A stretch of 64,000 nt of DNA from Chitinophagales bacterium. GTDB lineage: Bacteria > Bacteroidota > Bacteroidia > Chitinophagales > Saprospiraceae. The DNA lies in contig JAAFIM010000016.1 in NCBI GenBank assembly GCA_013297745.1, positions 1 through 64,000 on the forward strand. Direction: 5' to 3'. Position 1 is the stretch's first letter. Each line of letters begins with the position of its first letter. Positions 17,657 through 27,001 of this stretch are shown here, in pieces. The position numbers were made by a program, and so were the translations under genes. The notes beneath the pieces were generated by a model. It saw nothing but the letters and a program-made list of their open reading frames with translations. It was not told the DNA's origin and made no database searches.

Positions 17657-18046
17657 AGTTACGCTTAAGCTATTTTGTGATAAAAATCAAGTTGAAAAGC
17701 TAAATTTTCGCTGTGCGACGCCAAAACCAGCGTATGTCGCGGAAAGACGACCAACCGAGCGCAGCGAGGGCAGTAGCTTTTTTGCGTAGCAAAAAACGTC
17801 GGCTTGTAGCGACGGTTTTGCGCTTATTTTTGAAAAAAATATAAGCAACACGGCGAAGCCCTCCCGAAGGAAACGCCTTTTTCCTTACGGGAGGGCTTCG
17901 CCGTTGGCGTTGGCTTTTTTGGTACTTTTTTGCCATCAAAAAAGTACGAAAGATAATTTTTTTAGGCGCAAGCCGTTAAAAAAATTCTACTCAATTTAAC
18001 TTATAGCTATTTTGTACTAAAATTAAACCTATAGCGTAACTCCAGT
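17652..18046. mobile_element. MITE-like element A3 carrying an extra GC-rich palindrome
   Basis: 395 bp. The right end AGCGTAACTCCAGT (to 18046) matches the inverted left end ACTGTAGTTACGCT. Compared with A2 it has an added hairpin: CGGCGAAGCCCTCCCG (17851-17866) and its exact inverted copy (17888-17903), with the stem extended by AAGGAAA/TTTCCTT. It ends four bases before the stop codon of the next (convergent) gene, so it may supply that gene's transcript end. Confidence 0.75.
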
Positions 18047-18049
18047 TAT

Positions 18050-20485
18050 TTATTTTCCTGTATTTATTCTTTGCCCCTTTTGCGCATAAATCACCTCTGC
18101 ATTGGTCCAAATCAAAGGTTCATATTCATTTGTGCCAAATTTAGCCGCGAAAGGGATAAAAATAAGCGCCAAAGACTCGTTATAGGCTGTATCTGGTTGG
18201 ATAAATTTAAACTCGTGTTTTAAACAGCTTCCCATACTATCAGTTATAGCCGCGCTAAACTGTTTAATCCGCATATTTTTATCCATCAACACAAACCCAG
18301 CCTTGGCACGCATCCAATCCGCTCCCTTGGTCTGGGATATATCTACTGGGCAAGCCCAACAACTTGCGCTCAACTCGTCCCCTGCCCGCATCTCTTGATT
18401 GGATAAAATCTGTTGCCCCTGCACCAATTGCTTATAATCAAACTCAAAAATATTGGGCTTATTTTGCCCCGCAAATATGGGTTGGCAAGCGGCTAAATTA
18501 GGCTGGAAATAGCTGCTGTCATATTTCAAAAAATTAACTTTTTGATAAATATAAATCGTGTCATAACTTAAACTTAAAGTTCTAAAAAATGGATATTTGC
18601 TTTGGTTGGTTTTAGATTCGTTTTTTGCCCAAAGTTGATAATTGCGCATAGGCTTACAGCCAATTATATACTCATCTTTATCCACAAACCACCAACTCGT
18701 ATAACTGCTATGGTCATAACCCTGAGGGCGTAAATGATAACTATTTTCCCAGCCGTTAAATTCAAACCCACCATCTATCAACTTAGCGTTTATTTTCTCC
18801 TCTTTGGTCAAATAATCAGTGGCTTCCTTTCTAGCGCGGTTGAAATTGATAAAATCGCTGGTCGCCAATCCCGCAAAAAGCGCATAAACCGCTAGAATTT
18901 TTGCCCCCAAGCGCAATTTTCTTAACCTCAAGTCTAAAATATAAGGGGTCAATCCATAGGCTACAAATAAAAATAGGGGCAAATGATAACGGTCAAAATA
19001 ATACTGCCCCAGTATCAAAATTCCCATATACAAAATACAACCCACCAACCCCAAAATTTGTATAAAATACATATCCAACTTATCATATCTGTACTGAAAG
19101 GGAACATCCAACCTAAAAAAAACAGCGTCTATAATTGTGGTTTTTCTACTCAATACATTGGTGGAGTCTATCCCCGCGGTTTGCGCGCTTGTATTTTTTT
19201 CGCCGCTAAATTTTGCTTGATTATTCACCAAATCTGCGATGTGCGCGCGTCTGTGTGCGATAACTTCAGCCAATATCTGCGGTTTGGGCAAAAATATCCG
19301 CTTCAATATATTCAATATAAATATGATTTTTTTTACCCCCACAAGCCCCACAAGCCAATATAATAACAAAGAGTTGAACACAGCCACCCATTTTATCAAC
19401 TTCCAGATATTGTGAGACACCAGCACCGAGTTATTTTTTTCTACAGTATCTTTCAATAATTCAGGATTTAAACCCCAATTATAAAACACATTGCCTATAG
19501 TATGCCGATGCCAAGTATTTAGATAATAAACTAAGCCCAATATAAAATAAGCTAAAAAAAAGAACCGCAACCGCCAGCTAAATTGTCGCCAGCAACGGGC
19601 AAAAACATGGTATAAAACTGGGGCAAAAAACAAACCTAGATAAAAGCCTATAGTCCCCAATCTGATAAATAATAAATTCACCCAACTGCCATCTTTTAGG
19701 GCTACGGTTAGCGATTCTGCTTGCCCATAAGCAGCCGATAAGCCAAAATTAACCTCGCGCCAATGGTTATAAATTAGCAAAGTGGCTAAGTTGGCAACCA
19801 AAGGTAGAATTGCTATCCCATAATTGCCCAATAAATTCAGCCTGTTTTGGGCGGGATATAAATGCTTGGCTCGTGCAGCAAATGTAAACAACCAAGCCAC
19901 CGCAAATCCAATAGGTAATAAAACCCCGTGTTGGCGCACCAACAAAGCAATTAGGGTGTAAATAAGCCCAATAAGATAATCTACTTTTTTATCTTTTTTA
20001 AAGAATTTAACCCAATGATAAAATGCCCCCATAGTAGCCGCCAAAAAGGGAATTTCGGTCATAAAACTATAGGAGAGGGTAAAATAAAAAGGGTTAAACA
20101 TCAATAAAAGGGTTATAAAAATGCTTGTGCTGGACTTCGCGCCTGCCATTAACCAGGTTTTATACCAATAAATAAGCCCTATAGCTGAAGCCACAAGGGT
20201 AGAAAAACGCAATACACTAAAAGAAAAACCAAATAACTGGGTAAAAAATGCCCCCCATATCGTTTGCGCTATCAACGTTTGCGCAGGCCAAGGGTCAAAA
20301 TAAATCTCGCCCCGCTCTGACAAATGATAAACATTGCGAGCATAAGCCCAATCATCATTGAGGGGGAAATCGCCCCAAAAATTAACCGCCCAAGCGGAAA
20401 AAAACCACAAAAAAAGCAACCATAACTCTACCGTTACGGCTGCTTTTTTCCCCTTAACAAGGGGTGTATTTGCTATAATTTGCAC
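18050..20485 (-). CDS. GT-C fold membrane glycosyltransferase-like protein
   Basis: 811-aa integral membrane protein. An early periplasmic loop carries the acidic pair D44-D45 (FPLNDDWAYARNV) after the first helix, as in GT39/ArnT-type transferases that use lipid-linked sugars. About ten to twelve hydrophobic segments occupy residues 20-540. The C-terminal ~260 residues are soluble and probably periplasmic. An arginine/histidine-rich cytosolic loop lies near 405-450. By family it would transfer a sugar from a polyprenyl phosphate donor to an acceptor outside the membrane; donor and acceptor are unknown. It is transcribed alone, between ffh and the A3 repeat. Confidence 0.7.
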   Translation of the reverse strand: MQIIANTPLVKGKKAAVTVELWLLFLWFFSAWAVNFWGDFPLNDDWAYARNVYHLSERGEIYFDPWPAQTLIAQTIWGAFFTQLFGFSFSVLRFSTLVASAIGLIYWYKTWLMAGAKSSTSIFITLLLMFNPFYFTLSYSFMTEIPFLAATMGAFYHWVKFFKKDKKVDYLIGLIYTLIALLVRQHGVLLPIGFAVAWLFTFAARAKHLYPAQNRLNLLGNYGIAILPLVANLATLLIYNHWREVNFGLSAAYGQAESLTVALKDGSWVNLLFIRLGTIGFYLGLFFAPVLYHVFARCWRQFSWRLRFFFLAYFILGLVYYLNTWHRHTIGNVFYNWGLNPELLKDTVEKNNSVLVSHNIWKLIKWVAVFNSLLLYWLVGLVGVKKIIFILNILKRIFLPKPQILAEVIAHRRAHIADLVNNQAKFSGEKNTSAQTAGIDSTNVLSRKTTIIDAVFFRLDVPFQYRYDKLDMYFIQILGLVGCILYMGILILGQYYFDRYHLPLFLFVAYGLTPYILDLRLRKLRLGAKILAVYALFAGLATSDFINFNRARKEATDYLTKEEKINAKLIDGGFEFNGWENSYHLRPQGYDHSSYTSWWFVDKDEYIIGCKPMRNYQLWAKNESKTNQSKYPFFRTLSLSYDTIYIYQKVNFLKYDSSYFQPNLAACQPIFAGQNKPNIFEFDYKQLVQGQQILSNQEMRAGDELSASCWACPVDISQTKGADWMRAKAGFVLMDKNMRIKQFSAAITDSMGSCLKHEFKFIQPDTAYNESLALIFIPFAAKFGTNEYEPLIWTNAEVIYAQKGQRINTGK

Positions 20486-20535
20486 AAATAGCCAATTTTA
20501 TTAAGTGAAAAATAAAATGAACAAATTTAGCCCAT

Positions 20536-21873
20536 TTACATACCAGGAAGTTTGGGAAATTTTGTCCCTTTGGGCATATTGCTCATCTGGAACATCATTT
20601 GGCGCATTTGCTCAAACTGTTTCAAAAATTGGGTGATTTGGTCGGCAGAATTACCGCTACCTTTGGCGATACGCTTGCGGCGGCTGCCATTAAGTAATGC
20701 TGGGCTGCTGCGCTCTTCTGGAGTCATAGATAAGATAATCGCTTCTATTTTATTAAAAGATTTATCGTCAATATCCACATTTTGTGCCAATTTGCCCATA
20801 CCAGGTATCATCCCGATTAAAGATTTGATGTTGCCCATTTTTTTGATATGTCCCAATTGGGTAAGAAAATCGTTGAAATCAAACTCATTCTTTTTGATTT
20901 TTTTCTCCAATTTTTTGGCTTCTTTCTCATCAAATTCTTCTTGCGCTTTTTCCACCAAACCCACAATATCCCCCATCCCCAAAATACGCTGCGCCATCCG
21001 CTCGGGATAAAAAATATCCAAAGTATCCAATTTTTCGCCCATACTGACGAATTTAATCGGTTTGCCTACTGTATATTTAATCGTCAATGCTGCCCCCCCG
21101 CGGGTATCCCCATCCAATTTGGTTAATACCACCCCATCAAAGTTCAATCGGTCATTAAATGCTTTGGCGGTATTGACTGCGTCTTGCCCTGTCATCGCAT
21201 CTACCACAAACAAAGTTTCGGTGGGTTGAATAGAGTTTTTAACCTCTGTAACCTCTGCCATCATTTGCTCGTCGATAGCCAAACGTCCTGCCGTATCCAC
21301 GACAATCACATCATAACCGCGTTTTTTGCCATATTCAATCGCATTTTTAGCTATTTCTACCGCATTTTTGTTATCCACCTCTTTGTATATTTCCGCGCCT
21401 ACTTGTTGCGCCAATACAGTAAGCTGGTCTATTGCGGCAGGGCGATACACATCGCAAGCTACCAACAATACCCTTTTGCTTCTTTTTTGGGATAGAAATT
21501 TCGCCAACTTGCCACAAAAGGTGGTTTTACCCGAACCTTGTAGACCAGCCACCAAAATTACCCCTAAATTATTGCCTGCGCCTTTTATGTTGATACCGAC
21601 AGACTGCCCGCCCATCAAATTGATAAGTTCGTCATTAACGATTTTCACCATCAACTCGCCAGGCTTAACTGAAGCTAATACATTTCTTCTCCCTAAAGCT
21701 TCTTCTTTTATCTTATCAGTAAAATCTTTGGCAATTTTATAATTGACGTCCGCATCTACCAAAGCACGGCGGATTTCTTTTATAGAACTTGCCACATTCA
21801 ACTCCGTTAATCTGCCCTCGCCACGCAAGGATTTAAATGCTGATTCCAGCTTGTCGGATAGATTTTCAAACAT
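20536..21873 (-). CDS. ffh: Signal recognition particle protein Ffh (SRP54)
   Basis: GTPase that binds 4.5S RNA and signal sequences to target membrane proteins co-translationally. The 445-aa protein has the N domain (1-90), the G domain with P-loop GLQGSGKTT (about 109-117), DTAGRL and TKLDGDTRGGAAL, and the M domain (about 300-445) with RSSPALLNGSRRKRIAKGSG and the Met-rich C-terminal helix (MRQMMFQM). Complete and of normal length. Its promoter is at 21925-21932. Confidence 0.97.
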   Translation of the reverse strand: MFENLSDKLESAFKSLRGEGRLTELNVASSIKEIRRALVDADVNYKIAKDFTDKIKEEALGRRNVLASVKPGELMVKIVNDELINLMGGQSVGINIKGAGNNLGVILVAGLQGSGKTTFCGKLAKFLSQKRSKRVLLVACDVYRPAAIDQLTVLAQQVGAEIYKEVDNKNAVEIAKNAIEYGKKRGYDVIVVDTAGRLAIDEQMMAEVTEVKNSIQPTETLFVVDAMTGQDAVNTAKAFNDRLNFDGVVLTKLDGDTRGGAALTIKYTVGKPIKFVSMGEKLDTLDIFYPERMAQRILGMGDIVGLVEKAQEEFDEKEAKKLEKKIKKNEFDFNDFLTQLGHIKKMGNIKSLIGMIPGMGKLAQNVDIDDKSFNKIEAIILSMTPEERSSPALLNGSRRKRIAKGSGNSADQITQFLKQFEQMRQMMFQMSNMPKGTKFPKLPGM

Positions 21874-21924
21874 TTTTTTTGGTTGTTTTTAGCTCTTTTG
21901 ATGATAGAAATTAAATTCAGGGCG

Positions 21925-21932
21925 CAAAGATA
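21925..21932 (-). promoter_or_regulatory. -7 element TATCTTTG of ffh
   Basis: Perfect TAnnTTTG on the minus strand, 52 bp before the ffh start; the upstream side is very AT-rich. Confidence 0.65.
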
Positions 21933-22044
21933 AACTTTTTTTATAAAAAAATAACTTTGCTGCTATTTTTTTTATCTTTTTTCTAAATTATCCCAGCCAT
22001 TTCATCGGTAATTTTCCCCCTTTTCATACTTGTTAGCTTAAATT

Positions 22045-23103
22045 TTAGTAACTGTTGCTCACTTGGCAGTTGGGTTTATACTTTTGAAGGGCTTTGGCTT
22101 GGGGCGAAGTGTGGTTATCTAGCTTTACATTGGTTAATTTTTCGCATTTGTACAAAGGGGTTAAATCCAATTCGTATAAATTCCCACTTAAATGCACATT
22201 TTCTAAATTTTTGATATTCTGCAGCGGGGTTAGGTCTTTAATCCTGTTAGACGATAGGTTGATAAAGGTTATTTTATCGTGTGCTATGCCCTCCAAGGAT
22301 TCGATATCGCAGTTGCTAACGTGCAAATAGGTTAGATTTTCCACCCCGTTGATGCCGCTAAGGTCGCGGATAAAATTACCCGTTAGGCTCAAACTGCGCA
22401 AGTTTTTGTACTGCTCTATATTTTCTACCTTTGTGATAAAATTATTGCATAAATCCAAACTGGTCAGATTGGGCAAAGGGGGTAATTTGCTCGGGTAAAA
22501 ATCTTTTATCTCGCTATAACATAATTTATTTATGGGCAGATTTGCTAACGAGGATAAAATCACCTCTTGGCTGTTGCTGATAACCAACCCTTGCAATCGG
22601 GGGCTATTTTGTAGCGGGGAAAAATCTCGGATGCGACTTTGGTAAAAATTGACCGTTTCCAACCTTTCCAACGCACTAATTGGGGTTATATTTTCCAACT
22701 CGGTGTATTGTGCGATAATAGATTTCAAGCTGGGCGCGCGTTCTATCCCACCAAGGGAAGTGATGGGATTTTTGCTAATTTCTAAAGTTTCTAATTGGGG
22801 CAAATAGGGCAAAGTTTCTAAAGATTTCAGCTTATTCCCCCCCAAATAGGCAGATTGTAATCGGTTAAAATTCGCCAATGGGGTAAGGTTCTGAACGCCC
22901 GAGTTGTAAGCGTTTAGACCATTTTTTAGCACATTTTTCAACCCTTCAAAACTGTATATTTTAAAAGACGATAATCCCCAATGGTTGAAAAACTGCTCTT
23001 CGGTGATGTCCAACCCGTCTAATATCGTTTTGACTAAAGCGGTATTAGACGGGTCGCCGCTTAGGGCTAATTTTTGTAAATTTTCAAACTCTAACCTATC
23101 CAT
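22045..23103 (-). CDS. Cytosolic leucine-rich-repeat protein, paralogue 1
   Basis: 352-aa protein with a helical cap (1-65; LALSGDPSNTALVKTIL) followed by about a dozen LRRs of 20-22 residues in the SDS22-like form (LxxLxxLxxLxxNxIxxIxxI). There is no signal peptide, membrane segment or cell-wall anchor, so it appears cytosolic and binds partners by its concave face. Last gene of a three-paralogue run on the minus strand, spaced 33 bp from the next; the three are probably one transcript. Function unknown. Confidence 0.8.
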   Translation of the reverse strand: MDRLEFENLQKLALSGDPSNTALVKTILDGLDITEEQFFNHWGLSSFKIYSFEGLKNVLKNGLNAYNSGVQNLTPLANFNRLQSAYLGGNKLKSLETLPYLPQLETLEISKNPITSLGGIERAPSLKSIIAQYTELENITPISALERLETVNFYQSRIRDFSPLQNSPRLQGLVISNSQEVILSSLANLPINKLCYSEIKDFYPSKLPPLPNLTSLDLCNNFITKVENIEQYKNLRSLSLTGNFIRDLSGINGVENLTYLHVSNCDIESLEGIAHDKITFINLSSNRIKDLTPLQNIKNLENVHLSGNLYELDLTPLYKCEKLTNVKLDNHTSPQAKALQKYKPNCQVSNSY

Positions 23104-23136
23104 AATTTTATAATTGTGTTTTTTATCCTCAATATT

Positions 23137-24195
23137 TTAATAACCCCAGATATTATGCCGAGCTGATTTTTCTGCTCTAGCTATATTTATTACTTCAGGG
23201 TTTAAATTTTGGACATTTATATGCGTTAAATTGGGCAAAGATAATAAAGGGCGCAAATCTTTTATATGGCTGTTGCTCACGTCCAGATATTTTAATCGGG
23301 GTAAATTTTCCAAATTCCGGATATATTTGAGCGGATTATAGCTTAAATCAAGCTTTTCTATGCTGGTAGGTTGGGTAAAACTCACTTTTTGGATTTGGTT
23401 GTGGGCAAATTCAGCCGTTTTGAGCAAGGGCAATTCTTGCAAAGCGGTAATGTCTTTTATCCCGTTGTTGCCAAGTTGCAAATGGATTAAATTAGCAAAT
23501 TTTGGAACGTGGTTGATGTGCGCGAATTGGTTTTTAGCCGCGTAAAAATAGGCTAAATTGGTTAATTTGTGCATCTTTTTGAACGAGTTTAAACCCATAT
23601 TTTCCGCGTAAATCGTTTGTAGGTAAGGATTGTTCAAACTGCTAATATCTACGGTTTGGGTATCGTTGAGGTAAAGAAACTCCAACCGCTGCAAGTGGTT
23701 AATTGGGGACAAATCTATTACCGAAGTACCGTTGAGATAGAGGCGGGTGAGCGCGGATAAATTTTGTAGCGGGCTTATATCCACAACGGGATTATGGCTT
23801 AAAGATAGCATATTTAAATTCTTACAATGGCTAATTTGCGCTATCTTTTTTATGTTGTTGATGGATAAATTTAGCTGTTCTAATTGGGGAAAATCGGGTA
23901 AAAATCGCAGCGTTTTCAGCCCTTGGTCAATAATCGTTATCTTCTTGAAAAAATTGTACTGTTTTAGCACTTGTAGGCTGTTTTTTGTCAACTTTTTCAG
24001 CAACAAACCGCTCTTAATCGCCTTTTGCAACTCGCTAAAATAGCGTATTCCGAATAAATTAAACCCCAACAGTTTGCTAAATTCTTCCTGTTCCATCCCT
24101 TGCGCATCAGCCAGCACCCGCGCCAATTTTTCGTTCTCGTTGTCGCAAGTTATCAACAATTCCAACAGTTTTTGGGCTATATTTAGTCTTTCCAT
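23137..24195 (-). CDS. Cytosolic leucine-rich-repeat protein, paralogue 2
   Basis: 352 aa, the same length and plan as its downstream neighbour: a helical cap (1-65; LLITCDNENEKLARVL) and SDS22-like repeats to the end (for example LEQLNLSINNIKKIAQI, LTRLYLNGTSVIDLSPI). Identity to the other two is modest outside the LRR consensus, so the duplications are old. No export signal. Confidence 0.8.
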   Translation of the reverse strand: MERLNIAQKLLELLITCDNENEKLARVLADAQGMEQEEFSKLLGFNLFGIRYFSELQKAIKSGLLLKKLTKNSLQVLKQYNFFKKITIIDQGLKTLRFLPDFPQLEQLNLSINNIKKIAQISHCKNLNMLSLSHNPVVDISPLQNLSALTRLYLNGTSVIDLSPINHLQRLEFLYLNDTQTVDISSLNNPYLQTIYAENMGLNSFKKMHKLTNLAYFYAAKNQFAHINHVPKFANLIHLQLGNNGIKDITALQELPLLKTAEFAHNQIQKVSFTQPTSIEKLDLSYNPLKYIRNLENLPRLKYLDVSNSHIKDLRPLLSLPNLTHINVQNLNPEVINIARAEKSARHNIWGY

Positions 24196-24251
24196 AGTTA
24201 ATTTTTCGTTTTTCTATAGTTGGTTTTTCTATCCGATAAAAATTAAAAACA

Positions 24252-25322
24252 TTAGTAAATAATCTCACAATTGGGTAATAAATTTTGGATATAAGTTACC
24301 ATTGCCGATTTTTCTCTGAAAATATACAACTGTTTTAAATTAGGCAATAGGGTTAAAACCTCCCAATCTTCTACAGGGCAATTAATTAGCAATAATTTGC
24401 GCAAAGCGGTTAAATTTTGGATAGAATTTATCCTTTTTAGCGGATTTTTGGATAAATTTAACTCTATTATGGATTGGTTTTGAACGCTAAAATTAACGGC
24501 GGTTATTTTATTATTGGATAAGTCAATATGTTTTAATTTTGGCATATCGCTGATTATATTTATATCCGTTAATTGGTTGTTTATAGCGTCTAAAACTTCT
24601 ATATTTTCGCAATTTTTCAACCCGTTTAAACCGTTTAATCTGTTTCTGTTCAAATTTAACAAATATAATTTATCCAGCTTGGGCAAATGGTGTAAATCGG
24701 TTAAATTAATTTTATTCAGGTATAAAACGATTAAAGTTAAAGAGTTGATAAAGGATAAATCAAATACAATAGCTGGGTTAAGGTTTTCAACGTTTAAAGT
24801 GGTTAGCAAACGAAGCCCTTTGAGGGGGGACATATCCACTATTTGGGTTAAATCGCTTAATCTTAAACTTTCCAATTTGGGCAATTCTTGCAAAGGGCTA
24901 ATATCTTGAATATCAACAATATCCATAACCAAGCTGGTTAAATTTGGGCAGTTTTTTACCCCGTTGATATTCTTTATTTTAGAGTTGCTTATGTACAGAC
25001 TTTCTAATTTTTCCCAATAGGGTAAAAAATTAAAATCTAAAATATCCGCTTCGTATAAATGCAACGAATTGGCAAAATCAACCGCTTTTATATGCGCAAA
25101 AATATCCGATTTGGGGTAAAAAAGGTCTATGCCCTCGTTACAGACGGTTTCAAATTTACTAAAATTATTTATCCCAAATATGGATAAATTAAGCCGCTCA
25201 AAAAAACTTTTTTGGCTTATTCTTTTCCCCTTTAAGAGGCTTTTTATCAGGTTGAAATTATCTACAGAACAAGTAAGTAATAATTTTTTCAACTGCATTA
25301 GCTCGTTATCATCTAAAGGCAT
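24252..25322 (-). CDS. Cytosolic leucine-rich-repeat protein, paralogue 3
   Basis: 356 aa; cap region with LLLTCSVDNFNLIKSLLKG, then LRRs of the SDS22 type (LESLYISNSKIKNINGV, LKHIDLSNNKITAVNF). First gene of the LRR run. A 309-bp mobile repeat lies immediately upstream (25340-25648), so its promoter is either in that repeat or further up beyond the membrane-protein genes. The shared cap motif LL.(S/T).D..N..L...L.(D/K)G also appears in the LRR protein at 42.5 kb. Confidence 0.8.
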   Translation of the reverse strand: MPLDDNELMQLKKLLLTCSVDNFNLIKSLLKGKRISQKSFFERLNLSIFGINNFSKFETVCNEGIDLFYPKSDIFAHIKAVDFANSLHLYEADILDFNFLPYWEKLESLYISNSKIKNINGVKNCPNLTSLVMDIVDIQDISPLQELPKLESLRLSDLTQIVDMSPLKGLRLLTTLNVENLNPAIVFDLSFINSLTLIVLYLNKINLTDLHHLPKLDKLYLLNLNRNRLNGLNGLKNCENIEVLDAINNQLTDINIISDMPKLKHIDLSNNKITAVNFSVQNQSIIELNLSKNPLKRINSIQNLTALRKLLLINCPVEDWEVLTLLPNLKQLYIFREKSAMVTYIQNLLPNCEIIY

Positions 25323-25339
25323 AATTTATTTTAAGACTT

Positions 25340-25648
25340 ATACAGGATTTAAAAAGTGAGTGCGTATAAATTACGTAAGTTCCCGCCGTGCGACGCCAAA
25401 ACCAGCGTATGTCGGAGCAGCCGAACGAACGAGCGTAGCGAGTGATGCAGATTGAGATTTTGTAAAAAATCTCAACTTCGGCGCGGCGAACGACGGTTTT
25501 GCGCTTATTTTCTACGAAAATACAGCAAAAACGCCTTTTTGGCGTTGGTTTTTTTGGTTACTTTTTTGCCACCAAAAAAGTAATAAAAATAAAAATGCAG
25601 CGCGCAGCGCAAATTTTTTAATACATATTTATTTTTTCAAATCAGTAT
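25340..25648. mobile_element. MITE-like element B1
   Basis: 309 bp with inverted ends ATACAGGATTTAAAAAG and the reverse complement of ATACTGATTTGAAAAA. The core (TGCGACGCCAAAACCAGCGTATGTCGG, GACGGTTTTGCGC, AACGCC-ttttt-GGCGTT, ACTTTTTTGCC hairpin) is the family A core, but the ends differ. No clear target duplication. It fills the 357-bp gap between an LRR gene and a membrane-protein gene. Confidence 0.7.
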
Positions 25649-25679
25649 TGTTTTAATTTTTTATATCAATCTTTTAAGT

Positions 25680-26306
25680 TTAAATATCCTCATTGCCATC
25701 CAATAAATGTTGGTCGAGGGTGCTATCAAATTTTTTATTATCTTTTATTTCAGTTATCAACGGTTTAGGTTTGGAAATTAACGCCCAGCCGTATAAAATA
25801 AACCAACACAAACCAGCTAAAATTTGACTACCCGCAGCACAGCCTGCAAAAGTGTATAAATAATAGGGCGTTTTTATCGAATTTAAGATGATAATAAATA
25901 ATAAAATTCCCCAAAATGCTAAATTAATTACAAAAGCGAGTATCCAATATTGTAGCGTATTTTTGACCAGCATACGCGCGATGCCGTGTCCTACACCAGC
26001 CCCAATATGTATCAGAGGCCAAAATACAGCAGCTAATTCTATTAAAAATATAACTACAAGTATCAAAACAACATTAACACCAGCATTAGCCAAATTAAAT
26101 AAGCTTTCTTTATCAATACTAAAATACAATGAAAATAGACACGCCACCAACCCAAACAAGCCCGCGATAAAATACATACTTCTATAAGAGGGCAGGTTAT
26201 ATTCGGCTTTTCTATCTTCTGTGTATTGGAACAAAAAATCCAGCCTATCCTCTTTATACGATTTAAACCAACCCCACAGCATCAAAAAAAAACCAGATTC
26301 GCGCAT
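25680..26306 (-). CDS. Four-helix membrane protein, tandem paralogue 1
   Basis: 208-aa protein of unknown family. A cytosolic N-terminal ~45 residues (RESGFFLMLWGWFKSYKEDR, then DFLFQYTEDRK) precede four hydrophobic segments (about 45-65, 80-102, 118-140, 150-175). The cytosolic tail ends with the motif DQHLLDGNEDI. Its first ~45 and last ~45 residues are almost identical to those of the upstream neighbour while the middle differs throughout. The minus-strand spacer between them is 34 bp, consistent with an operon. Function unknown. Confidence 0.75.
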   Translation of the reverse strand: MRESGFFLMLWGWFKSYKEDRLDFLFQYTEDRKAEYNLPSYRSMYFIAGLFGLVACLFSLYFSIDKESLFNLANAGVNVVLILVVIFLIELAAVFWPLIHIGAGVGHGIARMLVKNTLQYWILAFVINLAFWGILLFIIILNSIKTPYYLYTFAGCAAGSQILAGLCWFILYGWALISKPKPLITEIKDNKKFDSTLDQHLLDGNEDI

Positions 26307-26340
26307 TTTTTTTTAATTTTGCTAAATGATTGCTAATATA

Positions 26341-26967
26341 TTATAAATCTTCGTCCCCGTCCAATAAATGTTGGTCGAGGGTGCTATCAAATTTTTTATT
26401 ATCTTTTATTTCAGTTATCAACGGTTTAGGTTTAGAAATTAACGCCCAGCCGTATAAAATAAACCACAATATGGTTATTGCGAGTTGAAAAATGAGCATA
26501 AATAAAACCACCTTGGATAGATTTTTATCGTGATTATCGGTTAAATATACGATTAGGCTTATCCCTCCCCAAAATAAAAAGTTGGTTAAATGACTAATTA
26601 TCCAATAAGATAGCGTATTTTTGGCTGCCATACGCGCTGCTACGTGTCCCAATCCCGTGCCTATTTGCATAAACGGCCACATTATCGCGCAAATTTCTAT
26701 AGTAAATATACCCAAAAAAACAAACACTATACTTATCCCAATATCCGTCCCGCTTATCAGCTGTCGGGAAGAAAATAGCGAATAAACAAGCGCCCCAAAC
26801 CAGATTGTAGAGAAAACAAGCCCTACCACAAAATACATACTTCTATACGAGGGTAGGTTATAATCCACCTTTCTATCTTCTGTATATTGGAACAAAAAAT
26901 CCAGCCTATCCTCTTTATACGATTTAAACCAACCCCACAGCATCAAAAAAAAACCAGATTCGCGCAT
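26341..26967 (-). CDS. Four-helix membrane protein, tandem paralogue 2
   Basis: 208 aa, the same length and plan as its downstream neighbour: near-identical N-terminal region (WGWFKSYKEDRLDFLFQYTE) and tail (KPKPLITEIKDNKKFDSTL then DQHLLDGDEDL), but divergent membrane helices. The GxGHxxARMxxKNTLxYWI element between helices 2 and 3 is kept in both. The 34-bp spacers on its two sides are nearly the same sequence, pointing to tandem duplication. Confidence 0.75.
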   Translation of the reverse strand: MRESGFFLMLWGWFKSYKEDRLDFLFQYTEDRKVDYNLPSYRSMYFVVGLVFSTIWFGALVYSLFSSRQLISGTDIGISIVFVFLGIFTIEICAIMWPFMQIGTGLGHVAARMAAKNTLSYWIISHLTNFLFWGGISLIVYLTDNHDKNLSKVVLFMLIFQLAITILWFILYGWALISKPKPLITEIKDNKKFDSTLDQHLLDGDEDL

Positions 26968-27001
26968 TTTTCTTTAATTTTGCTAAATGATTGCTAATAT
27001 A

